This document shows, piece by piece, positions 37,049-43,823 of a stretch of DNA of 64,000 bases; position 1 is the first letter of the stretch; each line of letters starts with the position of its first letter. Origin of the DNA: a virus; IMG/VR virus record IMGVR_UViG_3300030061_002247, positions 1-64,000 of that record. One strand, written 5' to 3'. Below the pieces are notes generated by a model. That model searched no databases, was not told the DNA's origin, and saw only the letters and a list, made by a program, of their open reading frames with translations. Both the position numbers and the translations under genes were made by a program.

Positions 37049-37381
37049 TCACTCCTGTTCATCATCCTCACTCCTCAGTAGTTCACTCACCTTGTTGCCC
37101 ATGGCGTAGTACACATCTGCCCCATCACCATCCTTCATCACGACTCTCGCTCCGCAGTTGGTGCAATACAGTGGTATCTCGAACACATCGGATATGTTTC
37201 CCTGCACCCCACCATTCGGTGACATGTCACTCACATTACCCATACCTAACTGCCAACTGTGACCGGCTTCCATGCATTGCTCCAACTTCTGGAGTGTGTC
37301 TTTCAGGTTAGCCAGTTTCTGACCTTCCTCAATCATCTTCCTTGCCTGTTCCTCAATCTGCCTTATTCTGTCCTCAATCAT
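37049..37381 (-). CDS. Coiled-coil plus zinc-binding protein (110 aa)
   Basis: The N-terminal 40 residues form a charged coiled coil (IEDRIRQIEEQARKMIEEGQ). The region around residues 36-75 has C-x-x-x-GHSW and YCTNCGA, a probable zinc ribbon. The C-terminus is acidic. Coupled to neighbours. Unknown function. Confidence 0.6.
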   Translation of the reverse strand: MIEDRIRQIEEQARKMIEEGQKLANLKDTLQKLEQCMEAGHSWQLGMGNVSDMSPNGGVQGNISDVFEIPLYCTNCGARVVMKDGDGADVYYAMGNKVSELLRSEDDEQE

Positions 37382-37590
37382 CTTTCACAACTCCATACCT
37401 GATTCTGAAAGACAATAGCGTCTTCTGCTTTCATAGGCTTGGATGTGAATATCGTTCCATTAGACATGTGAATGTCCAGTATGGTATGCTTCTTCAGATA
37501 CTTCGACTCTACTGTGTGTGTCACTGCTGACACGTCAGCCAATCTAATACTCGTATTACCCGATGTGGTTTCTATACTCAAGTGATTCAT
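37378..37590 (-). CDS. Small beta-rich protein (70 aa)
   Basis: Alternating hydrophobic residues (NTSIRLADVSAVTHTV, HTILDIHMSNGTIF) suggest a small PH-like or beta-sandwich fold with a C-terminal helix. It is coupled by ATGA on both sides. Function is unknown. Confidence 0.6.
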   Translation of the reverse strand: MNHLSIETTSGNTSIRLADVSAVTHTVESKYLKKHTILDIHMSNGTIFTSKPMKAEDAIVFQNQVWSCER

Positions 37591-37724
37591 TCCTCATCCT
37601 CCAATAACATCTCAGCCACAGAAAAGGCCGTCAGTATTTTCAGGTGTGCTTCCAACAGTTGTATGATGCGGTCGAGTTTCCGCTCTACTGCTGTCTCGTG
37701 TCTGTCGAACTTTCCTGCTCTCAT
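37587..37724 (-). CDS. Small helical protein (45 aa)
   Basis: MRAGKFDRHETAVERKLDRI then IIQLLEAHLKILTAFSVAEM and an acidic end: a single long amphipathic helix. It starts in an ATGA overlap and ends in another. Unknown. Confidence 0.55.
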   Translation of the reverse strand: MRAGKFDRHETAVERKLDRIIQLLEAHLKILTAFSVAEMLLEDEE

Positions 37725-37978
37725 TCTTCAGCAACTCCTACCTTGTGTGGGTGATGGTTGGTGACTACGTAGTGTAGTATGTCGATGATTGCATTCATCT
37801 CTGCTATGTCCACGTCATCATCGTAGTTAGCAGTACCATCGTGGTACTTGTCATCCTCCTCATCGGGGTACTGAGTATACTTCTCGATGTACTCCTCGTA
37901 GAAGTCCTCATCATGCTCCGCTATCGCCTTGATTATGGTCTGACCTATTTTCAGTCTGCTCTGCTCTTTACTTAACAT
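37721..37978 (-). CDS. Acidic protein (85 aa)
   Basis: The central part is dominated by Asp/Glu/Tyr (DEDFYEEYIEKY, DEEDDKYHDG, DDDVDIAEMN), with helical ends. Strong acidity and small size are typical of DNA-mimic or inhibitor proteins of viruses, but there is no direct evidence for such a role. Confidence 0.6.
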   Translation of the reverse strand: MLSKEQSRLKIGQTIIKAIAEHDEDFYEEYIEKYTQYPDEEDDKYHDGTANYDDDVDIAEMNAIIDILHYVVTNHHPHKVGVAEE

Positions 37979-38283
37979 TCAGACCACCCATCCTCATCTA
38001 TACCATCATCACTCCAGTTCACTCCTCTCAGGAGTTCTAGGATTCTGCTGTAAGGTACTCTCAGGTAGTTGGTTCTACCACAGTCATCACACTCTACTTC
38101 GATGCACGCTATTGGCTCATCCAACTTCTTACCGTTCTTCCAACCCTCGACATCTACGATACCCTCGTCTGTAATAGACCAGTTCTCATGCTCGCAGTTC
38201 CAGTACCTCTCTTCCTGTGCGGCTTCCCACGCAGCGTCTGCCCTGTATTCATCTCTTTCATCTTGTTCTCTTTCACTCATCAT
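37972..38283 (-). CDS. Acidic zinc-ribbon protein (103 aa)
   Basis: An acidic N-terminus (SEREQDERDEYRADAAWEAA) is followed by NCEHENW and, about 30 residues later, VECDDCGRTN, which could make one zinc site. The ATG at 38283 overlaps the TGA of the upstream gene and has AGGAGAGGTG upstream. It is the first gene after the 38309-38329 promoter. Confidence 0.6.
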   Translation of the reverse strand: MMSEREQDERDEYRADAAWEAAQEERYWNCEHENWSITDEGIVDVEGWKNGKKLDEPIACIEVECDDCGRTNYLRVPYSRILELLRGVNWSDDGIDEDGWSEC

Positions 38284-38582
38284 ACTGATTTCACACCTCT
38301 CCTATGTTGTTCCTTTATATGAGGAAGCCTATAATCGGCTAAAAAAAGACCATTCCCTCTAGTCGTTATTTCCTCTATCTCATGCTCCTCTACAGGCTCT
38401 GCTTTCGGTTTGCTCTTGCTGGCCTTCCTGACATATGGAGTGAGTGTGTTTCGCCTGTATTGCTCTCTCCACATCACCTGTATGCACTCATCACACAACC
38501 TACCATCCTTCGCTGCTTTCTCACTAGGCTCTTTGTAGATAGCACCACAGAGAGTCTTGTCTAAGATTCGGAAGTGAATCAT
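38280..38582 (-). CDS. Small zinc-binding basic protein (100 aa)
   Basis: N-terminal LCGAIYKE...GRLCDECIQVMW gives three Cys for a probable zinc site, followed by a Lys/Pro-rich linker (KASKSKPKAEPVEEHEIEE) and the C-terminal LPHIKEQHRRGVKSV. The tail is encoded by the downstream promoter repeat. Unknown role, possibly DNA binding. Confidence 0.6.
   Translation of the reverse strand: MIHFRILDKTLCGAIYKEPSEKAAKDGRLCDECIQVMWREQYRRNTLTPYVRKASKSKPKAEPVEEHEIEEITTRGNGLFLADYRLPHIKEQHRRGVKSV
38309..38329 (-). promoter_or_regulatory. Repeated TATA promoter element
   Basis: The minus strand reads GCTTCCTCATATAAAGGAAC. It is embedded in the coding end (RLPHIKEQ) of the upstream gene. The TATA box is 36 nt from the ATG at 38283, leaving room for a ribosome-binding site. 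Confidence 0.65.
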
Positions 38583-38812
38583 TTCTCTTTCTCCTTGTAT
38601 TCAGGATGTTCTGGCTTCAACCTATGTCGTCTTCTATCTTTCATGTTCTCAAGCAACAGGAGCACGTTCTTCGCACCTGAATCCCAACGCTTGCCTGTCA
38701 CCTTGTCGTCAACCATAATCTGCTTCAAAGACTCTAGGTCTACGGTCTCAATTAATTCATTCAATATCTCAAACTCAACATGAGATACACTTGTCGCTCT
38801 TTCTTCTTTCAC
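38579..38812 (-). CDS. Small charged helical protein (77 aa)
   Basis: A GTG start at 38812 is preferred, with AGGAG 8 nt upstream; the GTG at 38818 abuts that site. Highly charged, mostly helical, ending in HPEYKEKEK. Unknown. Confidence 0.55.
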   Translation of the reverse strand: MKEERATSVSHVEFEILNELIETVDLESLKQIMVDDKVTGKRWDSGAKNVLLLLENMKDRRRHRLKPEHPEYKEKEK

Positions 38813-38834
38813 TTTCACCTCTCCTTTTCATTTT

Positions 38835-38852
38835 GTTGTTGCCTTATAACTG
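38835..38852 (-). promoter_or_regulatory. TATA-like promoter, divergent copy
   Basis: The minus strand reads AGTTATAAGGCAACAAC in the gap 38813-38909, with AAAAGGAGAGG downstream as ribosome-binding site. It shares the 'AAGG-AAC' part with the main repeat. Confidence 0.45.
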
Positions 38853-38909
38853 TAGTTTGGGTAGTTCATATACTCTCGATGTTTTTCACTTTCATAAAAT
38901 CAGGAAAAC

Positions 38910-39188
38910 CTAAGCCACATTTTTTTCGGGCTGTCTTTCCTTCTGTTCCTGCTCATCATCATACTCGCTGATGAAGTCAACAAGTCTGGGTATGAGTTCC
39001 CTCACTTGCTCTGCTGTTAGTCTGACTCCGTGTCGTGTGTGTTGGTTCTTTCCATCTTGGACATTCATGATTCTGAAGTCCAACCAAACCTTGTCGTAAT
39101 AGTCAACACGCCTAACGGCAACGTCTCCTTTGCCGTCTTTCCATTTTCCTTCCATGCTCACTGAACGCCAGACGTGCTCTTCGCCCAT
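38910..39188 (-). CDS. PC4/Sub1-like single-strand-binding transcription coactivator
   Basis: 92 residues from the ATG at 39188. The core WLDFRIMNVQDGKNQHTRHG then VRLTAEQVRELIPRLVDFI matches the PC4 family pattern (strand, DGxxxPTxKGxxLt, helix). PC4 proteins dimerise and bind melted DNA at promoters or forks. The C-terminus is acidic and Gln-rich. It may aid viral transcription or replication. Confidence 0.6.
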   Translation of the reverse strand: MGEEHVWRSVSMEGKWKDGKGDVAVRRVDYYDKVWLDFRIMNVQDGKNQHTRHGVRLTAEQVRELIPRLVDFISEYDDEQEQKERQPEKNVA

Positions 39189-39190
39189 CT

Positions 39191-39913
39191 TCACTCCTCC
39201 TCGTCAGCGAGACCCCATCTCTCAACACTCATGCAGTACGTACCCCACATCCATGAGGGAACACGCTCGCCTGTGTCTGGGTCTTTGCTTCCAAGCACTA
39301 CCCCTAACTCAGGGTTATCGGCATCAGCCATCTCGACCATCTGCTTTCTTGTCATGCATTGTCTCAATGTTCCGTCGCTGTTGACGAATCTCATGAATAG
39401 GTAATCACCAGCAAGAAGATGGAAATCATCTGGGTCTATCTTAGTGACATGCCCACACGAGCATGGTAGGTCGTAAGCCCATACCTCAACCTCGTGTGTG
39501 TTGCCATCCTCAAGTAGAATCTCCTGCTCTCCCTCGAAACTAGGGCGAGCCTTCTCCAATTCCAGTTCGGCTAGTTTGTGCCCACATTCAACACACGCCC
39601 AAGACTTCGCTATCTCCATCCTGTGTGCAGTCTCCTGTGCGTAGGCCTCCTCGGATGACGCAGGTGGGTCGTATTCCACCTCATCACCCATGACCATGTT
39701 TATTCCAACACTCATCATGATTGTTGCAAACCTCATGTGGTTCTCCTGAACTGTGGGATGATTCATCATGCGAATCACCTTCCAACTGTCGTCAGTTACC
39801 TTCTGGTATGTCAGTCCCGTTCCCTCTGGACTCCACACACCACCGATACCCATGTTATCGAAGTGCTCCTTAGCCCATGTCTTCATCTCTTCATTTATCT
39901 CAAACTCACTCAT
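39191..39913 (-). CDS. Zinc-binding protein, unknown (240 aa)
   Basis: CVECGHKLAE and, about 45 residues later, LPCSCGHVTK form a likely zinc ribbon in the middle. The N-terminal 90 residues are helical with several Met. The C-terminal part is acidic. Overlaps the next upstream gene by 8 nt. No family recognised. Confidence 0.6.
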   Translation of the reverse strand: MSEFEINEEMKTWAKEHFDNMGIGGVWSPEGTGLTYQKVTDDSWKVIRMMNHPTVQENHMRFATIMMSVGINMVMGDEVEYDPPASSEEAYAQETAHRMEIAKSWACVECGHKLAELELEKARPSFEGEQEILLEDGNTHEVEVWAYDLPCSCGHVTKIDPDDFHLLAGDYLFMRFVNSDGTLRQCMTRKQMVEMADADNPELGVVLGSKDPDTGERVPSWMWGTYCMSVERWGLADEEE

Positions 39914-40214
39914 CTCTTACATCTCCTGTGTTTTCCTGTTCCACCAACTGCTCGCATTCCCAGCAAGGAAATAAACTGTGCGTGTCGGTAATTACAACCA
40001 CACTTCCGTCTTGTATATCACTCTTACACAAGGGACAACATCCCAATACCTGTTTGGCAGGCATGGCCGCAAGTACCTCACGTTCCTTGTCCTTGTAGGT
40101 GATGTACATCACTTCCTCACACAGTTCGGCTATCTCTCCCATGCCATTCACAAACTTCCCATAAGGAAGAAAGGACTTCGTGGTCAGAGTGGATTCAACG
40201 TACCTCTCAGTCAT
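39906..40214 (-). CDS. Zinc-ribbon protein (102 aa)
   Basis: An N-terminal helical domain (about 55 residues) is followed by CCPLCKSD and PCWECEQL, a two-knuckle ribbon. It is the first gene after the intergenic gap 40215-40337, which holds a TATA-like TGTTTATACATC about 40 nt upstream. Confidence 0.62.
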   Translation of the reverse strand: MTERYVESTLTTKSFLPYGKFVNGMGEIAELCEEVMYITYKDKEREVLAAMPAKQVLGCCPLCKSDIQDGSVVVITDTHSLFPCWECEQLVEQENTGDVRDE

Positions 40215-40337
40215 TGTGCATCACATCCATGTGTTTTGTGTGGTGACGGTAGGGATGTATAAACAAACGAACGATTTCCGATGACTGCTTGGTGTAGTCC
40301 CCGCCACCACGAGACTACAGCAATCATAGAATGTGAA
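40215..40337. promoter_or_regulatory. Intergenic region with TATA-like box and inverted repeat
   Basis: No gene seen. A TATA-like TTTATACAT (minus strand) lies near 40257. GTAGTC...GACTAC (about 40295-40320) forms a 6-bp stem with a 13-nt loop and could end the upstream transcript or bind a regulator. Confidence 0.4.
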
Positions 40338-40913
40338 TTAGAACAGGTAAACATCGTCACCGCCCTCTGGTATATCTGTGTCAACAAGGTCTTCTACAAC
40401 ATGCCCGCCCATCAATTCTGAGAGTGTCTTTATCCACTCGTCCTTATCGAAGTACGGTATGTCTGGGCACTTCTTGTCTGCGAAAGCCTTCGCATCATCC
40501 AACTCCCAGAATCCCTTCTTGACACCATCGAATACTATGCCAATCAGAATCCTCTGATTGTTCTCTATCTCTTCCTCCTCAACCTTACAGTATATCTTCT
40601 TGACCATAGGGTCAGGGTTCAGATTGTAGGAAAGGCCACGTGCAAATGACAGGGGTATGTTCTCCCTCTCACTCACGTTGCTGTAGAGAATCTCCCAACC
40701 TATGTCATCCATGGTATCGACTTGGCTCAACATGGCCGAGTCCATGACGTACATGGAATGCATGTGAGCAGTGTCGTGTGCCTCATTGTGTATGCGTTCC
40801 TTGGCCTTGTTCCTCATCCTTGTATACTCTACGGCCTCTTCAGGTATTGGTGTGTCGTTCACCTTTTCTGCAACACCTTGGAGTATGTCGTATATGTTCT
40901 GAGTCGTAATCAT
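40338..40913 (-). CDS. Unknown protein (191 aa)
   Basis: Mixed alpha/beta protein with His-rich HNEAHDTAHMHSMY near residue 45 and an acidic end. The His cluster could bind metal but does not match a known signature. The start overlaps the upstream stop (ATGA). Confidence 0.6.
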   Translation of the reverse strand: MITTQNIYDILQGVAEKVNDTPIPEEAVEYTRMRNKAKERIHNEAHDTAHMHSMYVMDSAMLSQVDTMDDIGWEILYSNVSERENIPLSFARGLSYNLNPDPMVKKIYCKVEEEEIENNQRILIGIVFDGVKKGFWELDDAKAFADKKCPDIPYFDKDEWIKTLSELMGGHVVEDLVDTDIPEGGDDVYLF

Positions 40914-41533
40914 TCGACCACTACCTCTGCTTCCTGTGTCACAATGCTCTCCCCTATGAGTTCGGGGTTAAGAATTGCATTGGTCACAGGTACGGCTTCA
41001 ACACGTATCTGTTGCCTACCGGACATCTTGGTCATAGTCAAATCATTGATTTGTGATGATATCTCATCCACCAGTTTAGCATGCTTCGCATACTTGTCCT
41101 TCCAGTGCTTGGCTAGGTCTTTGTCTGTGCTGATAGACATCTCAAGTCCTTCCTTCAGTGCTTCAGCAATACGTGTGTATGCCGCTTTACCCAGTGGGCC
41201 TGCTGTGTCTGAATCCGCAGGTACTAGCATACCCACGAGCATGTCCAACAGGATGTTCCTCTGAAGGCTCAGAGGCACTTTCATCGGTATCCTCTGCTCC
41301 CATCCGGCTTCCTTCCTGTACCCATGTCCCTGTGTCCTACCACCTGTGTGTGGCTCTGTCTGCACCATGACGGTCGAACCTGTCATCATGTCCATGACCA
41401 TTATCTCAGGGTCACTGAAGTACTCCTCACTATCATCATAGCGAGCCTTCTCCGCTTTCGTTATTATCGCTCCCAGTGATGCGAGTGCCTTACCCACACC
41501 ATCTGTCCATTCCATCTGCTCTGCTTGTTTCAT
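40910..41533 (-). CDS. Unknown protein (207 aa), first gene of a promoter-repeat unit
   Basis: Helical protein with EWTDGVGKALASLGAIITKA at the start and a long charged helix around residues 115-165. It starts exactly 27 nt from the TATA box of the 41550-41570 element and overlaps the stop of a tiny zinc-ribbon gene. No family recognised. Confidence 0.6.
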   Translation of the reverse strand: MKQAEQMEWTDGVGKALASLGAIITKAEKARYDDSEEYFSDPEIMVMDMMTGSTVMVQTEPHTGGRTQGHGYRKEAGWEQRIPMKVPLSLQRNILLDMLVGMLVPADSDTAGPLGKAAYTRIAEALKEGLEMSISTDKDLAKHWKDKYAKHAKLVDEISSQINDLTMTKMSGRQQIRVEAVPVTNAILNPELIGESIVTQEAEVVVE

Positions 41534-41652
41534 ACATCTCTCCTCTCTTGTTCCTTTATATGAGGAAGCCTACAACTATCGCACTTCCCCCTTCGGTCGT
41601 GCCCCCAGTGCACCTTAGCCCCACACCATCTGCATGAGAGCCTATTCCTCAC
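41530..41652 (-). CDS. Zinc-ribbon microprotein (40 aa) with promoter in its 3' end
   Basis: GTG start at 41652 with AAGGAG about 10 nt upstream. The protein reads SCRWCGAKVHWG, a basic spacer, then KCDSCRLPHIKEQERRDV: two CxxC pairs. The C-terminal peptide is the translation of the downstream promoter repeat. Its start overlaps the upstream ADP-ribosyltransferase-like gene by 11 nt and its stop overlaps the next ATG. Confidence 0.6.
   Translation of the reverse strand: MRNRLSCRWCGAKVHWGHDRRGKCDSCRLPHIKEQERRDV
41550..41570 (-). promoter_or_regulatory. Repeated TATA promoter element
   Basis: The minus strand reads GCTTCCTCATATAAAGGAAC, then AAGAGAGGAGAG. It lies in the last codons (LPHIKEQERRDV) of the 40-codon zinc-ribbon gene. 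Confidence 0.68.
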
Positions 41653-42019
41653 CTTGCATCATCTCCTTCATCTTCTCGTTGTAGAAGGGGTTGTCCACAA
41701 TCCTGATATCATCAAACACAATCTGCTTGAAGTTCACTGTCTCACCATAGACATACGACGCACCCTCGTCGGGAACGCCTAGCATCTCGGTCATCTTAGG
41801 CGAGTGGTCTACACCCAGACTCATGTCATCGGGGTTAGCCGTGAATGGAATCAGGACAACCTTTTCTGCATCTCGTCTGGTAAAGCAAATCCACCTCGCA
41901 CATGCTTCTAGGTTAGTCGAGCAATACACCTCACCGAAGCGTGGTTGTATGCCGTTGCCTAGTATGCTTGTCAGGTTCTCATACGGACTAGCGTGCCAAT
42001 ACACCTGTGTCTTACTCAT
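41642..42019 (-). CDS. ADP-ribosyltransferase-like (ART-fold) protein
   Basis: 125 residues from the ATG at 42019. VYWHASPYENLTSILGNGIQ then EVYCSTNLEACARWICF then KVVLIPF follows the ART pattern seen in KptA/Tpt1, DarT and DUF4433-type proteins: His in strand 1, 'nL.sIl..Gi', then a Ser/Thr strand and helix. The catalytic Glu is not obvious. It could modify host nucleic acid or protein with NAD, or remove such a mark. Confidence 0.55.
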   Translation of the reverse strand: MSKTQVYWHASPYENLTSILGNGIQPRFGEVYCSTNLEACARWICFTRRDAEKVVLIPFTANPDDMSLGVDHSPKMTEMLGVPDEGASYVYGETVNFKQIVFDDIRIVDNPFYNEKMKEMMQGEE

Positions 42020-42171
42020 GATATCACACATCCATCTCTAGGCGGGCTTCTGTGTTGACCACCACTCATGTGTCCACCACATTTACTACATCTCCACATC
42101 GCTCCGACCACATATCTTTTACCTCTCAGGTATCGAATAGTGTCACCTTTTCTCCAGTCACACTTACTCAT
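42016..42171 (-). CDS. Cys-rich small protein (51 aa)
   Basis: MSKCDWRKGDTIRYLRGKRY then WRCSKCGGHMSGGQHRS. The CSKCGGH motif suggests half of a zinc ribbon; Cys4 and a late Cys may complete it. ATGA overlaps on both sides fix the start at 42171. Confidence 0.55.
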   Translation of the reverse strand: MSKCDWRKGDTIRYLRGKRYVVGAMWRCSKCGGHMSGGQHRSPPRDGCVIS

Positions 42172-42290
42172 GATACCTGCTCCTTGATTCGCTCCCAAGC
42201 ATCGCTCCAATCACCAATGTTGCTACCTTCTTTTTCTTCAAATCGCTTGATGATATTTCTGATACGCCTTATCCTGTACTCATGATTCAT
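42168..42290 (-). CDS. Small helical protein (40 aa)
   Basis: MNHEYRIRRIRNIIKRFEEK then EGSNIGDWSDAWERIKEQVS. Both ends overlap neighbours as ATGA, which is strong support for a real gene. Basic helix at the N-terminus, acidic/Trp part at the C-terminus. Confidence 0.55.
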   Translation of the reverse strand: MNHEYRIRRIRNIIKRFEEKEGSNIGDWSDAWERIKEQVS

Positions 42291-42793
42291 ACTGTCACCC
42301 CCATCCACCAGTCAGGCGGGCTTGTGTGTCTGTAATGCACACCGCCTGCACTGTGTATCTTGCTGTGGTAATAGGCACGGTACGCCTGTACTGCATCCTC
42401 GTGTTTGAACTCGTCAGGCATGGCCTGAGCGAACGGTGTCATCTCCTCTCCAACATATGGCATCATATGCGACATCTGATGGATTGGGCTTTGACACGCA
42501 TGAACCTTACCGAACCTTTTCTTGTACTCTCGACACAATGAGATGGCATGATTGGCTAACCAAAGGAAGTTAGTATCGCTATCTCCTGCCCAGAGGGTAC
42601 ATGGATGCCGAGCGTAGCCACCCTTGTACGGGCTGCCACTCTTAGTCAATGGCATTTGCTCATCGGTAGCACCCCACCTACGTAGGGCTGATGCCATCAT
42701 CTGTGCTGACTCAGTGACCATCTTCGGTACTCGCACACAATCCATCGCCTGTGCTGCCTTCTCTGGGTCTGCATCCAACACGAATATGTTCAT
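42287..42793 (-). CDS. Phage-type 'MNIFVLD' protein, possibly pyrimidine-dimer glycosylase-related
   Basis: 168 residues. MNIFVLDADPEKAAQAMDCVRVPKMVTESAQMM matches a common phage family beginning MNIFVLDxDPxxxAxxxxDxHVxKMxxETAQ, often annotated as Pyr_excise-like. Conserved His/Trp residues occur further on (WLANHAISLCREY, HACQSPIHQM). The DNA-repair activity is not certain. It has ATGA overlaps with both neighbours. Confidence 0.55.
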   Translation of the reverse strand: MNIFVLDADPEKAAQAMDCVRVPKMVTESAQMMASALRRWGATDEQMPLTKSGSPYKGGYARHPCTLWAGDSDTNFLWLANHAISLCREYKKRFGKVHACQSPIHQMSHMMPYVGEEMTPFAQAMPDEFKHEDAVQAYRAYYHSKIHSAGGVHYRHTSPPDWWMGVTV

Positions 42794-43014
42794 GCTGTCA
42801 CCTCGTCTATGGCCTCAGAGATGTCTGTGTCCTCACGCATGTATGTCAGGATAGTCGCTTTCAGGTTTAGGTTTTCTAGAATCCTCCACATGGTAGCATA
42901 CTCCTTAGCCATCTTACGCCAGTCCTCAATGTCCTCACGTAGTGTCTCCAGTTCTGCTTCCAGTTCTCTAGCACGCTTCTTGGCTATGGCTAAGGCTATG
43001 TGTGTCCCACTCAT
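42790..43014 (-). CDS. Coiled-coil protein (74 aa)
   Basis: ALAIAKKRARELEAELETLR EDIEDW is a strong heptad region, followed by a shorter helix and an acidic end. Coupled to both neighbours. Unknown. Confidence 0.58.
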   Translation of the reverse strand: MSGTHIALAIAKKRARELEAELETLREDIEDWRKMAKEYATMWRILENLNLKATILTYMREDTDISEAIDEVTA

Positions 43015-43205
43015 TCCTCCTCACCTCGTATCTCATCGATAACCTCCTGTTGCTCTCGGATGGCTTGTAGCACATGCTTAGGAACAATAGGGTCTGTTAG
43101 TTTCGTATGATAGATGAGTCTACGCAAGTCCTGCATCCCCTGAAGCCTGCCTTCCTCGTATGTCAGGAACTCGTCTGCCTCTGTCAGGCTATCTGCATAA
43201 CTCAT
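43011..43205 (-). CDS. Small helical protein (64 aa)
   Basis: The start at 43205 (MSYADSLTEADEFLTYEEGR) is set by an ATGA overlap with the upstream stop; the longer frame to 43310 is not needed. Charged and helical, ending in EIRGEEE. Unknown. Confidence 0.58.
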   Translation of the reverse strand: MSYADSLTEADEFLTYEEGRLQGMQDLRRLIYHTKLTDPIVPKHVLQAIREQQEVIDEIRGEEE

Positions 43206-43387
43206 TCTACCACCTTCTCTTTGCCTATCTCTTGGCCACAAGCGGAGCAGTAAGACATACCATCTTTCGCACCTATGTGTCCATGAGGCCCAAAGCCAGC
43301 GTTGCACCACTCCTTACCCTTGTGTGTATCAAACACAGGAGAGCACCGCATGCCGTCAGGCTTGTACTGGTATCTCGCTACCTTCAT
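43202..43387 (-). CDS. Small Cys/His protein (61 aa)
   Basis: MRCSPVFDTHKGKEWCNAGF then HGHIGAKDGMSYCSACGQEI: about four Cys and three His that could bind one or two zinc ions. ATGA overlaps at both ends. Confidence 0.58.
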   Translation of the reverse strand: MKVARYQYKPDGMRCSPVFDTHKGKEWCNAGFGPHGHIGAKDGMSYCSACGQEIGKEKVVE

Positions 43388-43812
43388 TCGTCATCACTCC
43401 CGAACAGTTGCACATCGTATGTCCCATCGGCATCGACCGTGGTCATTGATGCGAAGGGAGCATCGAACATGCTCATCTGCATGACTCGCTCACGGATGTG
43501 TGTCGGGCAGTCTGTGGTAGCACCCTCATCATCGTGGCCTAGCAACAGGAAGTCACCGTGCATTGACAACACACTCCCAAGGGGCATGTTGCACATCTCT
43601 GCGATGAACTCACGAGCGATTGGATTGAGGGGCAGTTCACGTAGCCTGCCTTCCTCGTTCCCAATCAAGTCCCATGTCTGCTTGACACCGTTGAGGGTGA
43701 TGTCATCACCCCCAGTCAATGCGTATTCGATGTTCCCGCCTACGGCTGACTGCATGTCGCTTAGGCCGTCTACAGAAATCGGTTCGACTTTCCCGTTGGT
43801 GCGAATCAACAC
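43384..43812 (-). CDS. DUF3846-like protein
   Basis: 142 residues with a GTG start at 43812. The pattern IRTNGKVEPISV...MQSAVGGNIEYA...GNEEGRLRELPLNPIAREF and GSVLSMHGDFLLLGHDDEG matches the DUF3846 family, common in phages and mobile elements. Function is unknown. It lies just downstream of a DUF932-like gene, a pairing also seen on mobile elements. Confidence 0.7.
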   Translation of the reverse strand: MLIRTNGKVEPISVDGLSDMQSAVGGNIEYALTGGDDITLNGVKQTWDLIGNEEGRLRELPLNPIAREFIAEMCNMPLGSVLSMHGDFLLLGHDDEGATTDCPTHIRERVMQMSMFDAPFASMTTVDADGTYDVQLFGSDDE

Positions 43813-43823
43813 GCCTGAGTTGC

